Below, piece after piece: positions 1 to 7,891 of a stretch of 64,000 nucleotides of DNA. Both the position numbers and the translations under genes were made by a program. Below the pieces are notes generated by a model. It was not told where the DNA came from, did no database searches, and saw nothing but the letters and a program-made list of their open reading frames with translations. This stretch comes from JAFKFH01 sp017307375 (lineage in GTDB: Bacteria; Pseudomonadota; Alphaproteobacteria; Ferrovibrionales; Ferrovibrionaceae), in the NCBI GenBank assembly GCA_965229335.1, contig OZ245874.1:5580001-5644000 (forward strand), written 5' to 3'. The first letter of the stretch is position 1. Every line of letters begins with the position of its first letter.

Positions 1-61
1 CCGTGCCAATCGGTATGAATCCCTGACGGGAATGGCTTGGCAATACCGAGGAGGAAGCGCC

Positions 62-1207
62 ATGTCTGTACGTGTCCGCGGCCATTGGGCCGCCACCCTT
101 CTTGTTGCCGGTTTTGTTGCCGGCATCAGCTTGCCGGCCGCGGCCCAGCAGACGCCCAAGACAGTATCCGGCCCGGGCTACATGCCGGCCTGCTTCGCGC
201 CGGCGGCCAGCACCACCAAGTTCTTCCAGTGGCCCGAGAAGAAGGGTCCCTACCGCATCGCGATCGCCAACGGCTTCGTCGGCAACACCTGGCGTATCCA
301 GATGATCAAGACGGCCAAGGCCTATGCCGAGCAGCCGGACATCAAGCCGCACATCAAGGAGTTGAAGGTCGTCTCGACCGGCACCGACGTCGCCGCGCAG
401 ATCGCCGCGATCGACAACTTCATCAACGCCGGCTACGACGCGATCGTCACCATCGCGGTCAACCCCACCGCGTTCGGCCCGGTCATCAAGCGGGCCAATC
501 GCGCCGGCGTCGTGGTCGTGCCGTTCGACAACGTGCTCGACAGCGACGAAGTGATGATGGTCAACGAGGACCAGGCCGAGATGGGCCGCAAGATGGGCGA
601 ATGGCTGGTCCGCAACATCCCCGCGAAATCGGGCAAGATCCTCGAGGTGCGCGGCCTGCCCGGCAATTCGGTCGACCGCGACCGCCACCAGGGCTTCCGC
701 GCGGTGATGGAAGCCCCGGGCAACAAGTTCGAGATCGTCGAGGTCGTCGGCAACTGGGATGACGGCACCGCCCAGAAGGTGACGGCCGATGCGCTGGCCG
801 TGCACAAGAAGTTCGACGGCATTTACACCCAGGGCGGCTCGACCGGCACGGTGCGGGCGCTGATCGATGCCAAGCATCCGTTCATTCCCGTCTCCGGCGA
901 GGCCGAGAACGGCTTCCGCAAGCTGTGCGCCCAGCATGCCAAGGACGGCCTGGTCTGCGCCTCGGCCGGCCAGTCGCCCGGCCTGGTCGCGATCTCGATG
1001 AAGGCGGCGATCGAGGCGCTGCAGGGCAAGGTGCTGCCCCAGATGATCTCGGTGCCGCTGCCCTATGTCGAACACCCGAACTTCAAGGCCGGGGAGAACT
1101 ACTACCCCGACCTGTCCGACAATTTCTTCACGCCGAACGAATTCCCGCCGTGCAACGTGAACATCACGGCGACCGAGATCATGAGCAAGAACGAGACCAA
1201 CAACTGA
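62..1207 (+). CDS. Sugar-type ABC transporter periplasmic substrate-binding protein
   Basis: A 381-residue periplasmic binding protein of the Peripla_BP_4 (ribose/xylose-binding) fold, expected to bind a sugar or polyol and deliver it to the permeases encoded just downstream. Residues 1-28 form a clear signal peptide (basic start, hydrophobic core, AAA before QQ). The mature part has the family's alternating layout, including a stretch where a bound ligand is contacted (NAGYDAIVTIAVNP). The start at 62 is chosen because GAGGAGG lies just upstream; an in-frame ATG at 32 would put ten residues before the signal peptide. It is the first gene of a four-gene operon. The substrate cannot be read from the sequence. 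Confidence 0.9.
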   Translation: MSVRVRGHWAATLLVAGFVAGISLPAAAQQTPKTVSGPGYMPACFAPAASTTKFFQWPEKKGPYRIAIANGFVGNTWRIQMIKTAKAYAEQPDIKPHIKELKVVSTGTDVAAQIAAIDNFINAGYDAIVTIAVNPTAFGPVIKRANRAGVVVVPFDNVLDSDEVMMVNEDQAEMGRKMGEWLVRNIPAKSGKILEVRGLPGNSVDRDRHQGFRAVMEAPGNKFEIVEVVGNWDDGTAQKVTADALAVHKKFDGIYTQGGSTGTVRALIDAKHPFIPVSGEAENGFRKLCAQHAKDGLVCASAGQSPGLVAISMKAAIEALQGKVLPQMISVPLPYVEHPNFKAGENYYPDLSDNFFTPNEFPPCNVNITATEIMSKNETNN

Positions 1208-1218
1208 GGCCGGCGATC

Positions 1219-2739
1219 ATGGCCATCCCCCCGCCGCTGCTGGAGATGGCCGGCATCGCCAAGCGGTATGGCGGCGTCCAGGCTCTGACGGATGCCGCCA
1301 TCACCTGCCACGCCGGGCGCATCCACGCCGTGCTCGGCGAGAACGGCGCAGGCAAGTCGACGCTGATCAAGATCATGGCCGGCACGGTACAGCCCGACGG
1401 GGGCGAGATCCGGCTGGAGGGCACGGCGCGGCGCTTTGCCGGCCCCGCCGACGCGGCGCGCGCCGGCATAGGCTGCATCTTCCAGGAATTGTCGCTGATG
1501 CCCGATCTCAGCGTCGCCGACAACATCTCGATCGCCGATCCGCCGCGCCGTTTCGGACTGATCGACGGGCCGGCGCAGCGTCGCCGCGCCGAGGCGGCCC
1601 TGGCGCGGCTCGGCATCGACGACATCCATCCGCTGACGCCGGTCGGCGACCTGCCGCTGTCGCGCCGCCAGATCGTCGAGATCGCCAAGGCGCTGGCCCG
1701 CAATCCCCGCGTCCTCATCCTGGACGAGGCGACGTCGGCCCTGACCGCTGCCGATGTCGACCGCGTCTACGGCCTGCTCGCCCGCCTGAAGGCCGAGGGG
1801 CTGGCGATCGTCTACATCTCGCACCGGATGAACGAGATCCGCCAGCTGGCCGACGACTGCACCGTCTTCCGCAACGGCCGCAGTGTCGCAAGCTTCGCCA
1901 ATGGCGGCCGCAGCGACGACGAGGTCGTCGAGATGATGATCGGCCGCGAATACCGGCACATGTTTCCGGAACGGCCGGCCCGAACGGTACCGCCCGCGCC
2001 GGTGCTGTCGGTCGAAAACCTCGGCTGGACCGATCGCCTGCGCGGCATCTCGCTGACCGTCGGACGCGGCGAGATCGTCGGCCTGGGCGGCCTGGACGGC
2101 CAGGGCCAGCGGGAATTCCTGCTGGCGCTGTTCGGCGTACTGGCCGGCGTGACCGGCCGCATCGCCATCGACGGGCGGCCGGTCATGGCCGGCAGTCCCC
2201 GGGCGGCCAAGGGCCGCGGGATCGGCATGGCCCTCATCCCCGAGGACCGCAAGACCGAGGGCCTGATGCTGCCGATGTCGGTGCGCGACAACCTGACCAT
2301 CGCCGCCCTGCCCGCCCTGGCCCATGCCGGCATCGTCGACCGCGCGGCCGAGGACGAGGCGATCGAGGCGATGGTGCGCCTGCTGCAGATCCGGGCCGGC
2401 GACCTCGACGCGCCGGTCGCCGCCCTGTCCGGCGGCAACCAGCAGAAGGTGGTGATCGCCAAATGGCTGCTGACCCGGCCGCGGCTGATACTGCTGAACG
2501 ATCCGACCCGCGGCATCGACGTCGGCACCAAGCAGGAAATCTATCGGCTGCTGCGCGGCCTCGCCGACGAGGGCGCGGCGATCCTGTTCTACTCGACCGA
2601 CTACGACGAGCTGATCGGCTGCTGCGATCGGGTGGCGGTGTTCAACGAGGGCACGATCGGCCGCGTGCTGGCGCGCGAGCAGTTGAGCGAACATGCGCTG
2701 GTCGCCGCGGCGCTGGATATCGCGGGGGCCGCGGCATGA
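1219..2739 (+). CDS. Sugar ABC transporter ATP-binding protein, double ABC domain (RbsA/MglA type)
   Basis: A 506-residue cytoplasmic ATPase with two ABC domains in one chain, the arrangement of ribose and galactose importers. The first domain has Walker A GENGAGKST (residues 40-48) and the degenerate signature LSRRQ. The second has a degenerate Walker A (GLDGQGQREF) but an intact signature LSGGNQQKV, the asymmetry typical of this family. The ATG at 1219 lies 11 bases after the binding-protein stop; longer in-frame upstream sequence only overlaps that gene. The stop overlaps the permease start as ATGA, so translation is probably coupled. Confidence 0.93.
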   Translation: MAIPPPLLEMAGIAKRYGGVQALTDAAITCHAGRIHAVLGENGAGKSTLIKIMAGTVQPDGGEIRLEGTARRFAGPADAARAGIGCIFQELSLMPDLSVADNISIADPPRRFGLIDGPAQRRRAEAALARLGIDDIHPLTPVGDLPLSRRQIVEIAKALARNPRVLILDEATSALTAADVDRVYGLLARLKAEGLAIVYISHRMNEIRQLADDCTVFRNGRSVASFANGGRSDDEVVEMMIGREYRHMFPERPARTVPPAPVLSVENLGWTDRLRGISLTVGRGEIVGLGGLDGQGQREFLLALFGVLAGVTGRIAIDGRPVMAGSPRAAKGRGIGMALIPEDRKTEGLMLPMSVRDNLTIAALPALAHAGIVDRAAEDEAIEAMVRLLQIRAGDLDAPVAALSGGNQQKVVIAKWLLTRPRLILLNDPTRGIDVGTKQEIYRLLRGLADEGAAILFYSTDYDELIGCCDRVAVFNEGTIGRVLAREQLSEHALVAAALDIAGAAA

Positions 2740-3716
2740 CCGACTGGCGCCATCATGCCAGGGCCAATCGCGGAATCCTGCTCAGCCTTGCCGTCTTCAT
2801 GGCCATGTTCACCCTCTACGTCGCCAATCACAGCGCCGGCCTGACCCCGGGTGTGCTGCTGACCGCGGCCAACAAGGGCGTTCTGCTGGCACTGGTCGCG
2901 ATGGCCCAGACCCTGCCGGCGATCACCGCCGGGCTCGACCTGTCGGTCGGCATGGTCTTCGTGCTGGCCAACTGCCTGGCTGCGAGCCTCGTGCAGGGAA
3001 CGCCGCTGCAGGTGACCCTCGGCATCGTCGCCGTGCTTGCGGCCGGGCTGGGCTGCGGCCTGATCAACGGCGCGATCATCGTCTACGGCCGGCTGCAACC
3101 GATCATCACCACGCTTGCCACCGGCGCGGTCTATTACGGCATCGCGCTCGCCCTGCGCCCGACGCCGGGCGGCAGCATCTCGGAAGGCTTCGCCGACGCG
3201 ATGACCGGCCAGGTCGCCGGGCCGGTGCCGACCATGCTGGTCGTGCTGCTCGGGGTCGTGGCCGTCGTCTGGCTACCCTATCGCCGCTCGGTCGTGGGCC
3301 GCGCCGCCTACGCGATCGGCTCGAACGAGACCGCGGCCTACCTCTCGGGGCTCGACATCCGCCGGGCGAAGCTGACCGCCTATGCGCTGTCCGGCCTGCT
3401 GGCCAGCCTCGCCGGGCTGCTGCTGACCTGCCTGACCTGGTCGGGCGAGGCGTCGGCACCGATCGGCGGCACCTACACGCTCAATTCGATCGCGGCGGTG
3501 GTCATCGGCGGCGTCTCGCTGTTCGGCGGCGTCGGCTCGGCCATCGGCGCGGTGTTCGGCGCCTTCGTCCTGCGCACCATCGAGGACCTGCTGTTCGTCT
3601 TCGACCTGCCGCCGCTGTGGCAGCCGCTGTTCCAGGGCGCGGTGCTGCTGGTGGCGGTCAGCCTGGGGGCGCTGCGCCTGCTCAAGCTGCGCAACCGTCT
3701 CGACGTCTATGGCTGA
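2736..3716 (+). CDS. Sugar ABC transporter permease (RbsC/BPD_transp_2 type), first
   Basis: A 326-residue polytopic inner-membrane protein of the RbsC-like permease family, with roughly eight to ten hydrophobic segments. It carries the family's conserved cytoplasmic stretch with YAIGSNETAAYLSGLD and the later glycine-rich VVIGGVSLFGGVGS. It forms the channel with the second permease encoded next. The ATG at 2736 overlaps the ATPase stop codon. Two different permease subunits in one operon fit a heterodimeric pore. Confidence 0.92.
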   Translation: MTDWRHHARANRGILLSLAVFMAMFTLYVANHSAGLTPGVLLTAANKGVLLALVAMAQTLPAITAGLDLSVGMVFVLANCLAASLVQGTPLQVTLGIVAVLAAGLGCGLINGAIIVYGRLQPIITTLATGAVYYGIALALRPTPGGSISEGFADAMTGQVAGPVPTMLVVLLGVVAVVWLPYRRSVVGRAAYAIGSNETAAYLSGLDIRRAKLTAYALSGLLASLAGLLLTCLTWSGEASAPIGGTYTLNSIAAVVIGGVSLFGGVGSAIGAVFGAFVLRTIEDLLFVFDLPPLWQPLFQGAVLLVAVSLGALRLLKLRNRLDVYG

Positions 3717-3729
3717 AGGAGGCGCCCGC

Positions 3730-4695
3730 ATGCAGGCCCTGGTCCGCGCCTTCCGCCGCAGCATCGACCCGGCCGCCCTGATCGTCTTCGCCTGCACCGG
3801 CGTGCTGCTGGCGGTCGGCAGCGTCTATTCGGCGAACTTCCTGTCGGCCGGTTATCTGCTGCAGCAGTTGCAGGTCGCCGCCTTCCTCGGCCTGATCGCC
3901 TCCGGGGCGATGCTTGTCATCCTGCTCGGCCATATCGACCTGTCGATACCCTGGGTCGTCACCGTCGGCGGCATGATGTCGACGGCGCTGGCCGGGTGGG
4001 CGCCCGATTGGGCCTGGGCCGCCATCCCGTTCGGCATGCTGTGCGGCGCGGCCTTCGGCCTCGTCAACGGCCTCGGCGTCGCCGTGCTGCGCCTGCCGTC
4101 GATGATCTTCACGCTGGGGACCAACGCGGTGGCACAGGGGCTGATGGTGCTGCATACCGGCGGCTTCGCGCCGCAGGACCACGCGACGCCGGCCATGCAT
4201 GGACTGGCCGTCGGCCGCAGCCTGCTGGGCATTCCCAACGCGCTGCTGGTCTGGATCGCGGTCGGGGCGGCCATGGCATTCCTGCTGACCCGGACCACGC
4301 TGGGCCGCTATGTCTACGCGATCGGCAACCGCGAACGCGCGGCCTATCTGTCGGGCGTGGCGACCGGCCGGGTGATCGTCGCGGCCTTCGCGATCTCGGG
4401 CGCGCTGGCGGCGCTGGCCGGCATCCTGCTGGCCGGATACTCGACCAAGGCCTATCAGGCGATGGGCGATGCCTACCTGCTGCCGGCGATTGCAGCGGTG
4501 GTGCTGGGCGGCACCAATATCCTCGGTGGCCGTGGCCGCTATGCCGGCACCGTCGCCGGCGTCGTCCTGATCACCGTGCTGCAGTCGATCCTGTCGGTGA
4601 TGCAGATGCCCGAGGCCTGGCGCCAGGTGATCTATGGCGCCGTCATCATCGTGATGCTGCTGGTCTACGGCCGCGGGGCGCGCTCGGCCGGCTAG
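3730..4695 (+). CDS. Sugar ABC transporter permease (RbsC/BPD_transp_2 type), second
   Basis: A 321-residue polytopic permease homologous to the preceding gene, with the matching motifs YAIGNRERAAYLSGV and VVLGGTNILGGRG. The start at 3730 is preferred because AAGGAGG (3716-3722) sits seven bases before it; an ATG at 3709 would overlap the previous gene and lacks a ribosome site. It is the last gene of the importer operon. Its TAG stop shares the palindrome CTAG with the stop of the reverse-strand dioxygenase gene, so the two coding regions overlap by four bases tail to tail. Confidence 0.92.
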   Translation: MQALVRAFRRSIDPAALIVFACTGVLLAVGSVYSANFLSAGYLLQQLQVAAFLGLIASGAMLVILLGHIDLSIPWVVTVGGMMSTALAGWAPDWAWAAIPFGMLCGAAFGLVNGLGVAVLRLPSMIFTLGTNAVAQGLMVLHTGGFAPQDHATPAMHGLAVGRSLLGIPNALLVWIAVGAAMAFLLTRTTLGRYVYAIGNRERAAYLSGVATGRVIVAAFAISGALAALAGILLAGYSTKAYQAMGDAYLLPAIAAVVLGGTNILGGRGRYAGTVAGVVLITVLQSILSVMQMPEAWRQVIYGAVIIVMLLVYGRGARSAG

Positions 4696-5747
4696 ACGGC
4701 TTCGAGCGGCGCGTTGGGGCGGGTGCCTTCCAGGATGATGCCGCCGCGCCGTCCCGGCTCGACCGTGCCGAAGCGCTCGGCGAAGACCGGGGGCAGCGGC
4801 CGGGCGCCTTCCGGCGCCAGCCACAGCCGCAACAGATGCCGCCGGCGGTCGGGTTCGGGCCAGTCCTCGAAGGCCGTGCGGTCATGCAGCATGGTGTGGT
4901 TGAACACGAACTGCATGTCGCCGGGCCGGAGCGCCATGTGGAAGTTCAGCGCCGGATCGTTGGCCAGCGCGTCGAACAGGTCGAGCGCCTCGACCATCTC
5001 GGGCGTCAGGCGCGGGGCATCGGGAAAACGCTGCGCCGAATCGATGTATTGCCGCTGGTAGATCGCCGACAGACGGCCCTGATACCAGGAATAGACCGGG
5101 ATCATGAAATAGGGCTTCTGCCCGGGCGCCACTTCGCCGCGCCGGTCGGTCGCGACCGGCTGGAACAGCAGGCGCAGCAAGTCCGGGCGGCGGCGGCGCA
5201 TCTCGTTGAAGATCGTCACCGACGAGACCAGGGCGGACAGGCCGCCCGCCTTGGCCGTGCGCAGGCACAGCAGCCCGACGACGTCGCAGGAATCGGTATG
5301 GTAGGTCTGACGCTCGGCGGTCTGATAGATGCGCACCGCCGGATCGGTCGAGGCCAGGCCGAGATCGCGGACATGGCCCAGCACATGGCCCTTGCCGTTC
5401 TGCGAGCAGGCGCGGCCGAGATGCCGGCCCAGGCCGAAGAAGGCGGTCGCCGCCTCGCGCATCGACCAGCCGGCGACATCGAGACCGCGGATCAGCGCAA
5501 AGCCGCGCCCTTCCATCAGGTCGCCCAGCATCGCCGCGAGGCGCGGACCCAGCCGGGGCAGCAGGAAATCCTGCGGGGTCAGCGCGGCGATGTCGGCCCC
5601 GGCCGCGGCCAGCGGCCGGGTCGCCGCGGCAATCTCGGCCACGTCAGCGGCATCGAGCGTCAGAATCCAGTCGCCGCGCGACGCGACCTCGGACCCGTAC
5701 CAGGCGGCGGGGCCGGCCTGTTCGGGGGGCAGATCGTCCGGCGTCAC
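4692..5747 (-). CDS. TauD/TfdA-family Fe(II)/2-oxoglutarate-dependent dioxygenase
   Basis: A 351-residue cytoplasmic oxygenase expected to hydroxylate a small organic substrate using Fe(II), oxygen and 2-oxoglutarate. The facial triad is visible as H150-x-D152 (in YHTDSCD) and H288 (in MLHDRTAFED), with R307 a good candidate for the 2-oxoglutarate-binding arginine. Length and layout fit the TauD/TfdA superfamily. It is the second gene of a pair with the marR gene, five bases downstream of that stop, so MarR probably controls it. The substrate is unknown. Its position against the sugar importer hints at, but does not prove, a shared pathway. Confidence 0.85.
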   Translation of the reverse strand: MTPDDLPPEQAGPAAWYGSEVASRGDWILTLDAADVAEIAAATRPLAAAGADIAALTPQDFLLPRLGPRLAAMLGDLMEGRGFALIRGLDVAGWSMREAATAFFGLGRHLGRACSQNGKGHVLGHVRDLGLASTDPAVRIYQTAERQTYHTDSCDVVGLLCLRTAKAGGLSALVSSVTIFNEMRRRRPDLLRLLFQPVATDRRGEVAPGQKPYFMIPVYSWYQGRLSAIYQRQYIDSAQRFPDAPRLTPEMVEALDLFDALANDPALNFHMALRPGDMQFVFNHTMLHDRTAFEDWPEPDRRRHLLRLWLAPEGARPLPPVFAERFGTVEPGRRGGIILEGTRPNAPLEAV

Positions 5748-5752
5748 CGCAG

Positions 5753-6172
5753 TCAGGCCGCCGCCGTGCCTTCGATCACATGCGCCAGCAACTGCTTCAG
5801 TTCGCCGGCGCGCTTAGATCCCAGCGCGGCATCGATGCCGGCATGGCAGGCATCGACCTCCGGCTTGAGCCGCCGATAGAGATCGAGGCCGCGATCGGAA
5901 GCAAACACCAGCACCTTGCGCCGGTCGCCCGCATCCGGCGCCCGGAAGATCAGCGAGCGCGACACCATGCGGTCGACCATCTTCGACAGCGCCGGCAGGT
6001 TGAGCAGCGCCTCGCCGGCCAGTTCGGTCATCGCCCGGCCCTCGCCGTCGCCGAGGATTTCCAGTACGCGCCACTGCTCGACCGACAGTTCCGAACTGCC
6101 GAGCAGGCTTTCAAGCCTGGCCTGGACGCGGCGTTCGGCTTGCTTGATCAGGGTGGCGAGCGTGGTCTGCAT
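5753..6172 (-). CDS. MarR-family transcriptional regulator
   Basis: A 139-residue winged-helix regulator. The DNA-binding part reads SVEQWRVLEIL, then MTELAGEALLNLPALSKMVDRM, with the wing containing DAGDRRKVLV; this is the MarR pattern with its DxRxxxV motif. Such proteins bind DNA as dimers and release it on ligand binding. The ATG at 6172 gives the usual MarR length; a longer reading to 6349 adds 59 residues without family features. It is followed at once by the dioxygenase gene, which it likely regulates together with itself. A predicted promoter with a nested inverted repeat lies upstream (6205-6241). Confidence 0.88.
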   Translation of the reverse strand: MQTTLATLIKQAERRVQARLESLLGSSELSVEQWRVLEILGDGEGRAMTELAGEALLNLPALSKMVDRMVSRSLIFRAPDAGDRRKVLVFASDRGLDLYRRLKPEVDACHAGIDAALGSKRAGELKQLLAHVIEGTAAA

Positions 6173-6204
6173 GGCATGAATCCCGCTGGGGGCAACTGTT
6201 TCCG

Positions 6205-6241
6205 CGTATAGCATTCTGCCTCTGCCATAGGCAAGCAATGC
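6205..6241 (-). promoter_or_regulatory. Predicted marR promoter with overlapping inverted repeat
   Basis: On the reverse strand, TTGCCT (6229-6234) and TATACG (6205-6210) are separated by 18 bases, with TG one base before the -10 element (extended -10). The predicted start is about 26 bases before the marR ATG. An imperfect inverted repeat, GCATT (6211-6215) with AATGC (6237-6241) and inner GCCT (6218-6221) with AGGC (6229-6232), covers the spacer and the -35. That is where a MarR autorepression site would be expected. Confidence 0.45.
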
Positions 6242-6601
6242 CGCTTTTTCGAGCGCCTGCAAATACATACCCGACCTGTTGTGCCGAAACGCCGGTGGCA
6301 GAAGCAAGAAAGTCGCCTCTCCGGCCCCTTTGTGTCCCATTGATGACAATGACGCAGACGCGATTGTTGAGCGCTCGTCTTCGGCTGGTCGGCGGTACTG
6401 ACTTCAACCTCTCGCATCGACCGAAAATTGCCGGGTCAAATGCCGACTTCGTCGCAACGGTCCAAGACGAGAGCCAAGGGCGAGGATCATAAATACAAAC
6501 AACAATCATATATTCGCAATCCCCGACCGGTGTCCCGGCACTCTGACGACCCCGGGCCGAAGCAGGCGCGGCAGCAGCCTTCTTTCGGTCACTTTTCGGT
6601 C

Positions 6602-6632
6602 GTGACAAACGATCGTACACGCGCCTTATAAT
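6602..6632 (+). promoter_or_regulatory. Predicted sigma70-type promoter of the AmiC-like gene
   Basis: A perfect TATAAT at 6627-6632 is preceded by GTGACA at 6602-6607, a near-consensus -35 with a slightly long 19-base spacer. Transcription would begin about at 6638-6640, on the predicted ATG itself, so the message may be leaderless or the true start may lie further in. Confidence 0.5.
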
Positions 6633-6637
6633 GCTCC

Positions 6638-7789
6638 ATGGAAAGCCCCACGCTTGGACTAGGTGGAAGGGGGCGACGTGTCCCCCCGCAGTCTTTGCCC
6701 CTGGCCGCTCGGCGCGACGGGGACCGGCGTAGCGTCCCAAGCGATCAGATCCGGATCGGGCTCTTTGTGCCGATGTCCGGCCCGGCGGGCATCTGGGGTC
6801 CGACCTGCCTGGCCTGTGCCGAACTGGCGGTCGACGAAATCAATCGCCGCGGCGGGCTGCGCGACCGGGCCGTCAGCTTGGTCATCGCCGATGCCGGCGA
6901 GGATCCCGACCGGGTCGCGGGCGTTGCTGCCGACCTGGTGGCTGCAGACGCGATCGATGCCGTCGTCGGCATGCATATCAGTGCCGTGCGCATGGCGCTG
7001 GCCGAAACGCTTTCGGGCCAGGTGCCCTACATCTACACCCCGCTGTACGAAGGCGGCGAGGCGCATCGCGGCGTCTATTGCCTGGGCGAAACCCCGGACG
7101 AGCAGTTGCGTCCCGCCCTGGCCTGGCTGACCAGCCATCGCCGGGCGACGCGCTGGGCCCTGATCGGCAACGACTATGTCTGGCCACGGCGCAGCCATGC
7201 GCTCGCCCGCCGGTATATCGGCGAGATGGGCGGCAGTGTGCTGGTCGATCGCTATCTGCCGCTCGGTACTGAAGATTTCGATGTGGCGCTGGACGAGTTG
7301 GCCCGGTCGGGGGCCGATGCGGTGCTGATGTCGCTGGTCGGCCAGGATTCGGTCCATTTCAGCCGGGACTTCGCCGCCCGCGGCCTGGACCGCCGGATGC
7401 TGCGGCTGTCGATGGCGACCGACGAGAACATGCTGCTGGCGATCGGGCCGGAGAATACCGAGGGCCTCTACGCCGCCGCCGGCTATTTCGCGAACATCGC
7501 GACCGACGGCAACCTGTCGTTCATCGAACGCTACCGCGCCCGATTCGGGGTGCGCGCCCCGGTGCTGTCGGCGCTGGGTCAGTCGATCTACGAGGGGTTC
7601 GGGCTGCTCGAGGCGCTCGACCGCGACGATTTCGCGCCGGTGCGGCCGCTGGGCTATTCGACCACGCGCGGCTCCAGCTATCTCGACAACAGGCGGCGGC
7701 TGACGCCGATTCATCTGGCCGAGGCCGATGGGATCGAATTCCGCCTGCTGCGCAATCTCGCCGGCCCGGGGCTTTCGCACGCCAACTGA
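6638..7789 (+). CDS. AmiC-like amide-binding sensor (type I periplasmic-binding fold, no signal peptide)
   Basis: A 383-residue ligand-binding protein of the Peripla_BP_6 family, closest in pattern to AmiC, the cytoplasmic amide sensor that restrains the antiterminator AmiR in Pseudomonas. Shared features are the opening IRIGLFVPMSGPAG, the YTPLYEGGE stretch, GNDYVWPRRS and SALGQSIYEG. There is no signal peptide, as in AmiC and unlike transport binding proteins. No AmiR-type ANTAR regulator is encoded in the window, so the partner is unknown. The first 36 or so residues are arginine-rich and may not be translated. It leads the amide uptake locus, with a 102-base gap before the next gene. Confidence 0.72.
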   Translation: MESPTLGLGGRGRRVPPQSLPLAARRDGDRRSVPSDQIRIGLFVPMSGPAGIWGPTCLACAELAVDEINRRGGLRDRAVSLVIADAGEDPDRVAGVAADLVAADAIDAVVGMHISAVRMALAETLSGQVPYIYTPLYEGGEAHRGVYCLGETPDEQLRPALAWLTSHRRATRWALIGNDYVWPRRSHALARRYIGEMGGSVLVDRYLPLGTEDFDVALDELARSGADAVLMSLVGQDSVHFSRDFAARGLDRRMLRLSMATDENMLLAIGPENTEGLYAAAGYFANIATDGNLSFIERYRARFGVRAPVLSALGQSIYEGFGLLEALDRDDFAPVRPLGYSTTRGSSYLDNRRRLTPIHLAEADGIEFRLLRNLAGPGLSHAN

Positions 7790-7804
7790 TGTGGCGAATT
7801 TCGC

Positions 7805-7833
7805 TTGAACTGCAAAATATTTCCACGTTAAGT
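7805..7833 (+). promoter_or_regulatory. Possible promoter before the SPFH gene
   Basis: TTGAAC at 7805-7810 and TTAAGT at 7828-7833 are 17 bases apart in the 102-base gap before the flotillin-like gene. The -10 match is weak (three of six positions), so this is only a candidate. Confidence 0.28.
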
Positions 7834-7891
7834 TTCTGGCGATAGTCGCGGGGCCGGCAGGTGGCGCGGCACGAGCGGGGGAGGCTTTAAG

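Larger units (their letters stand above)
6173..6637. other. Intergenic control region between marR and the amide locus
   Basis: 465 bases without a convincing gene, between two divergent transcription units. The left edge holds the predicted marR promoter. The right edge holds a TATAAT-type promoter for the AmiC-like gene. The middle includes a local AT-rich stretch (about 6486-6525). No riboswitch, tRNA or terminator was recognised. Confidence 0.6.
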
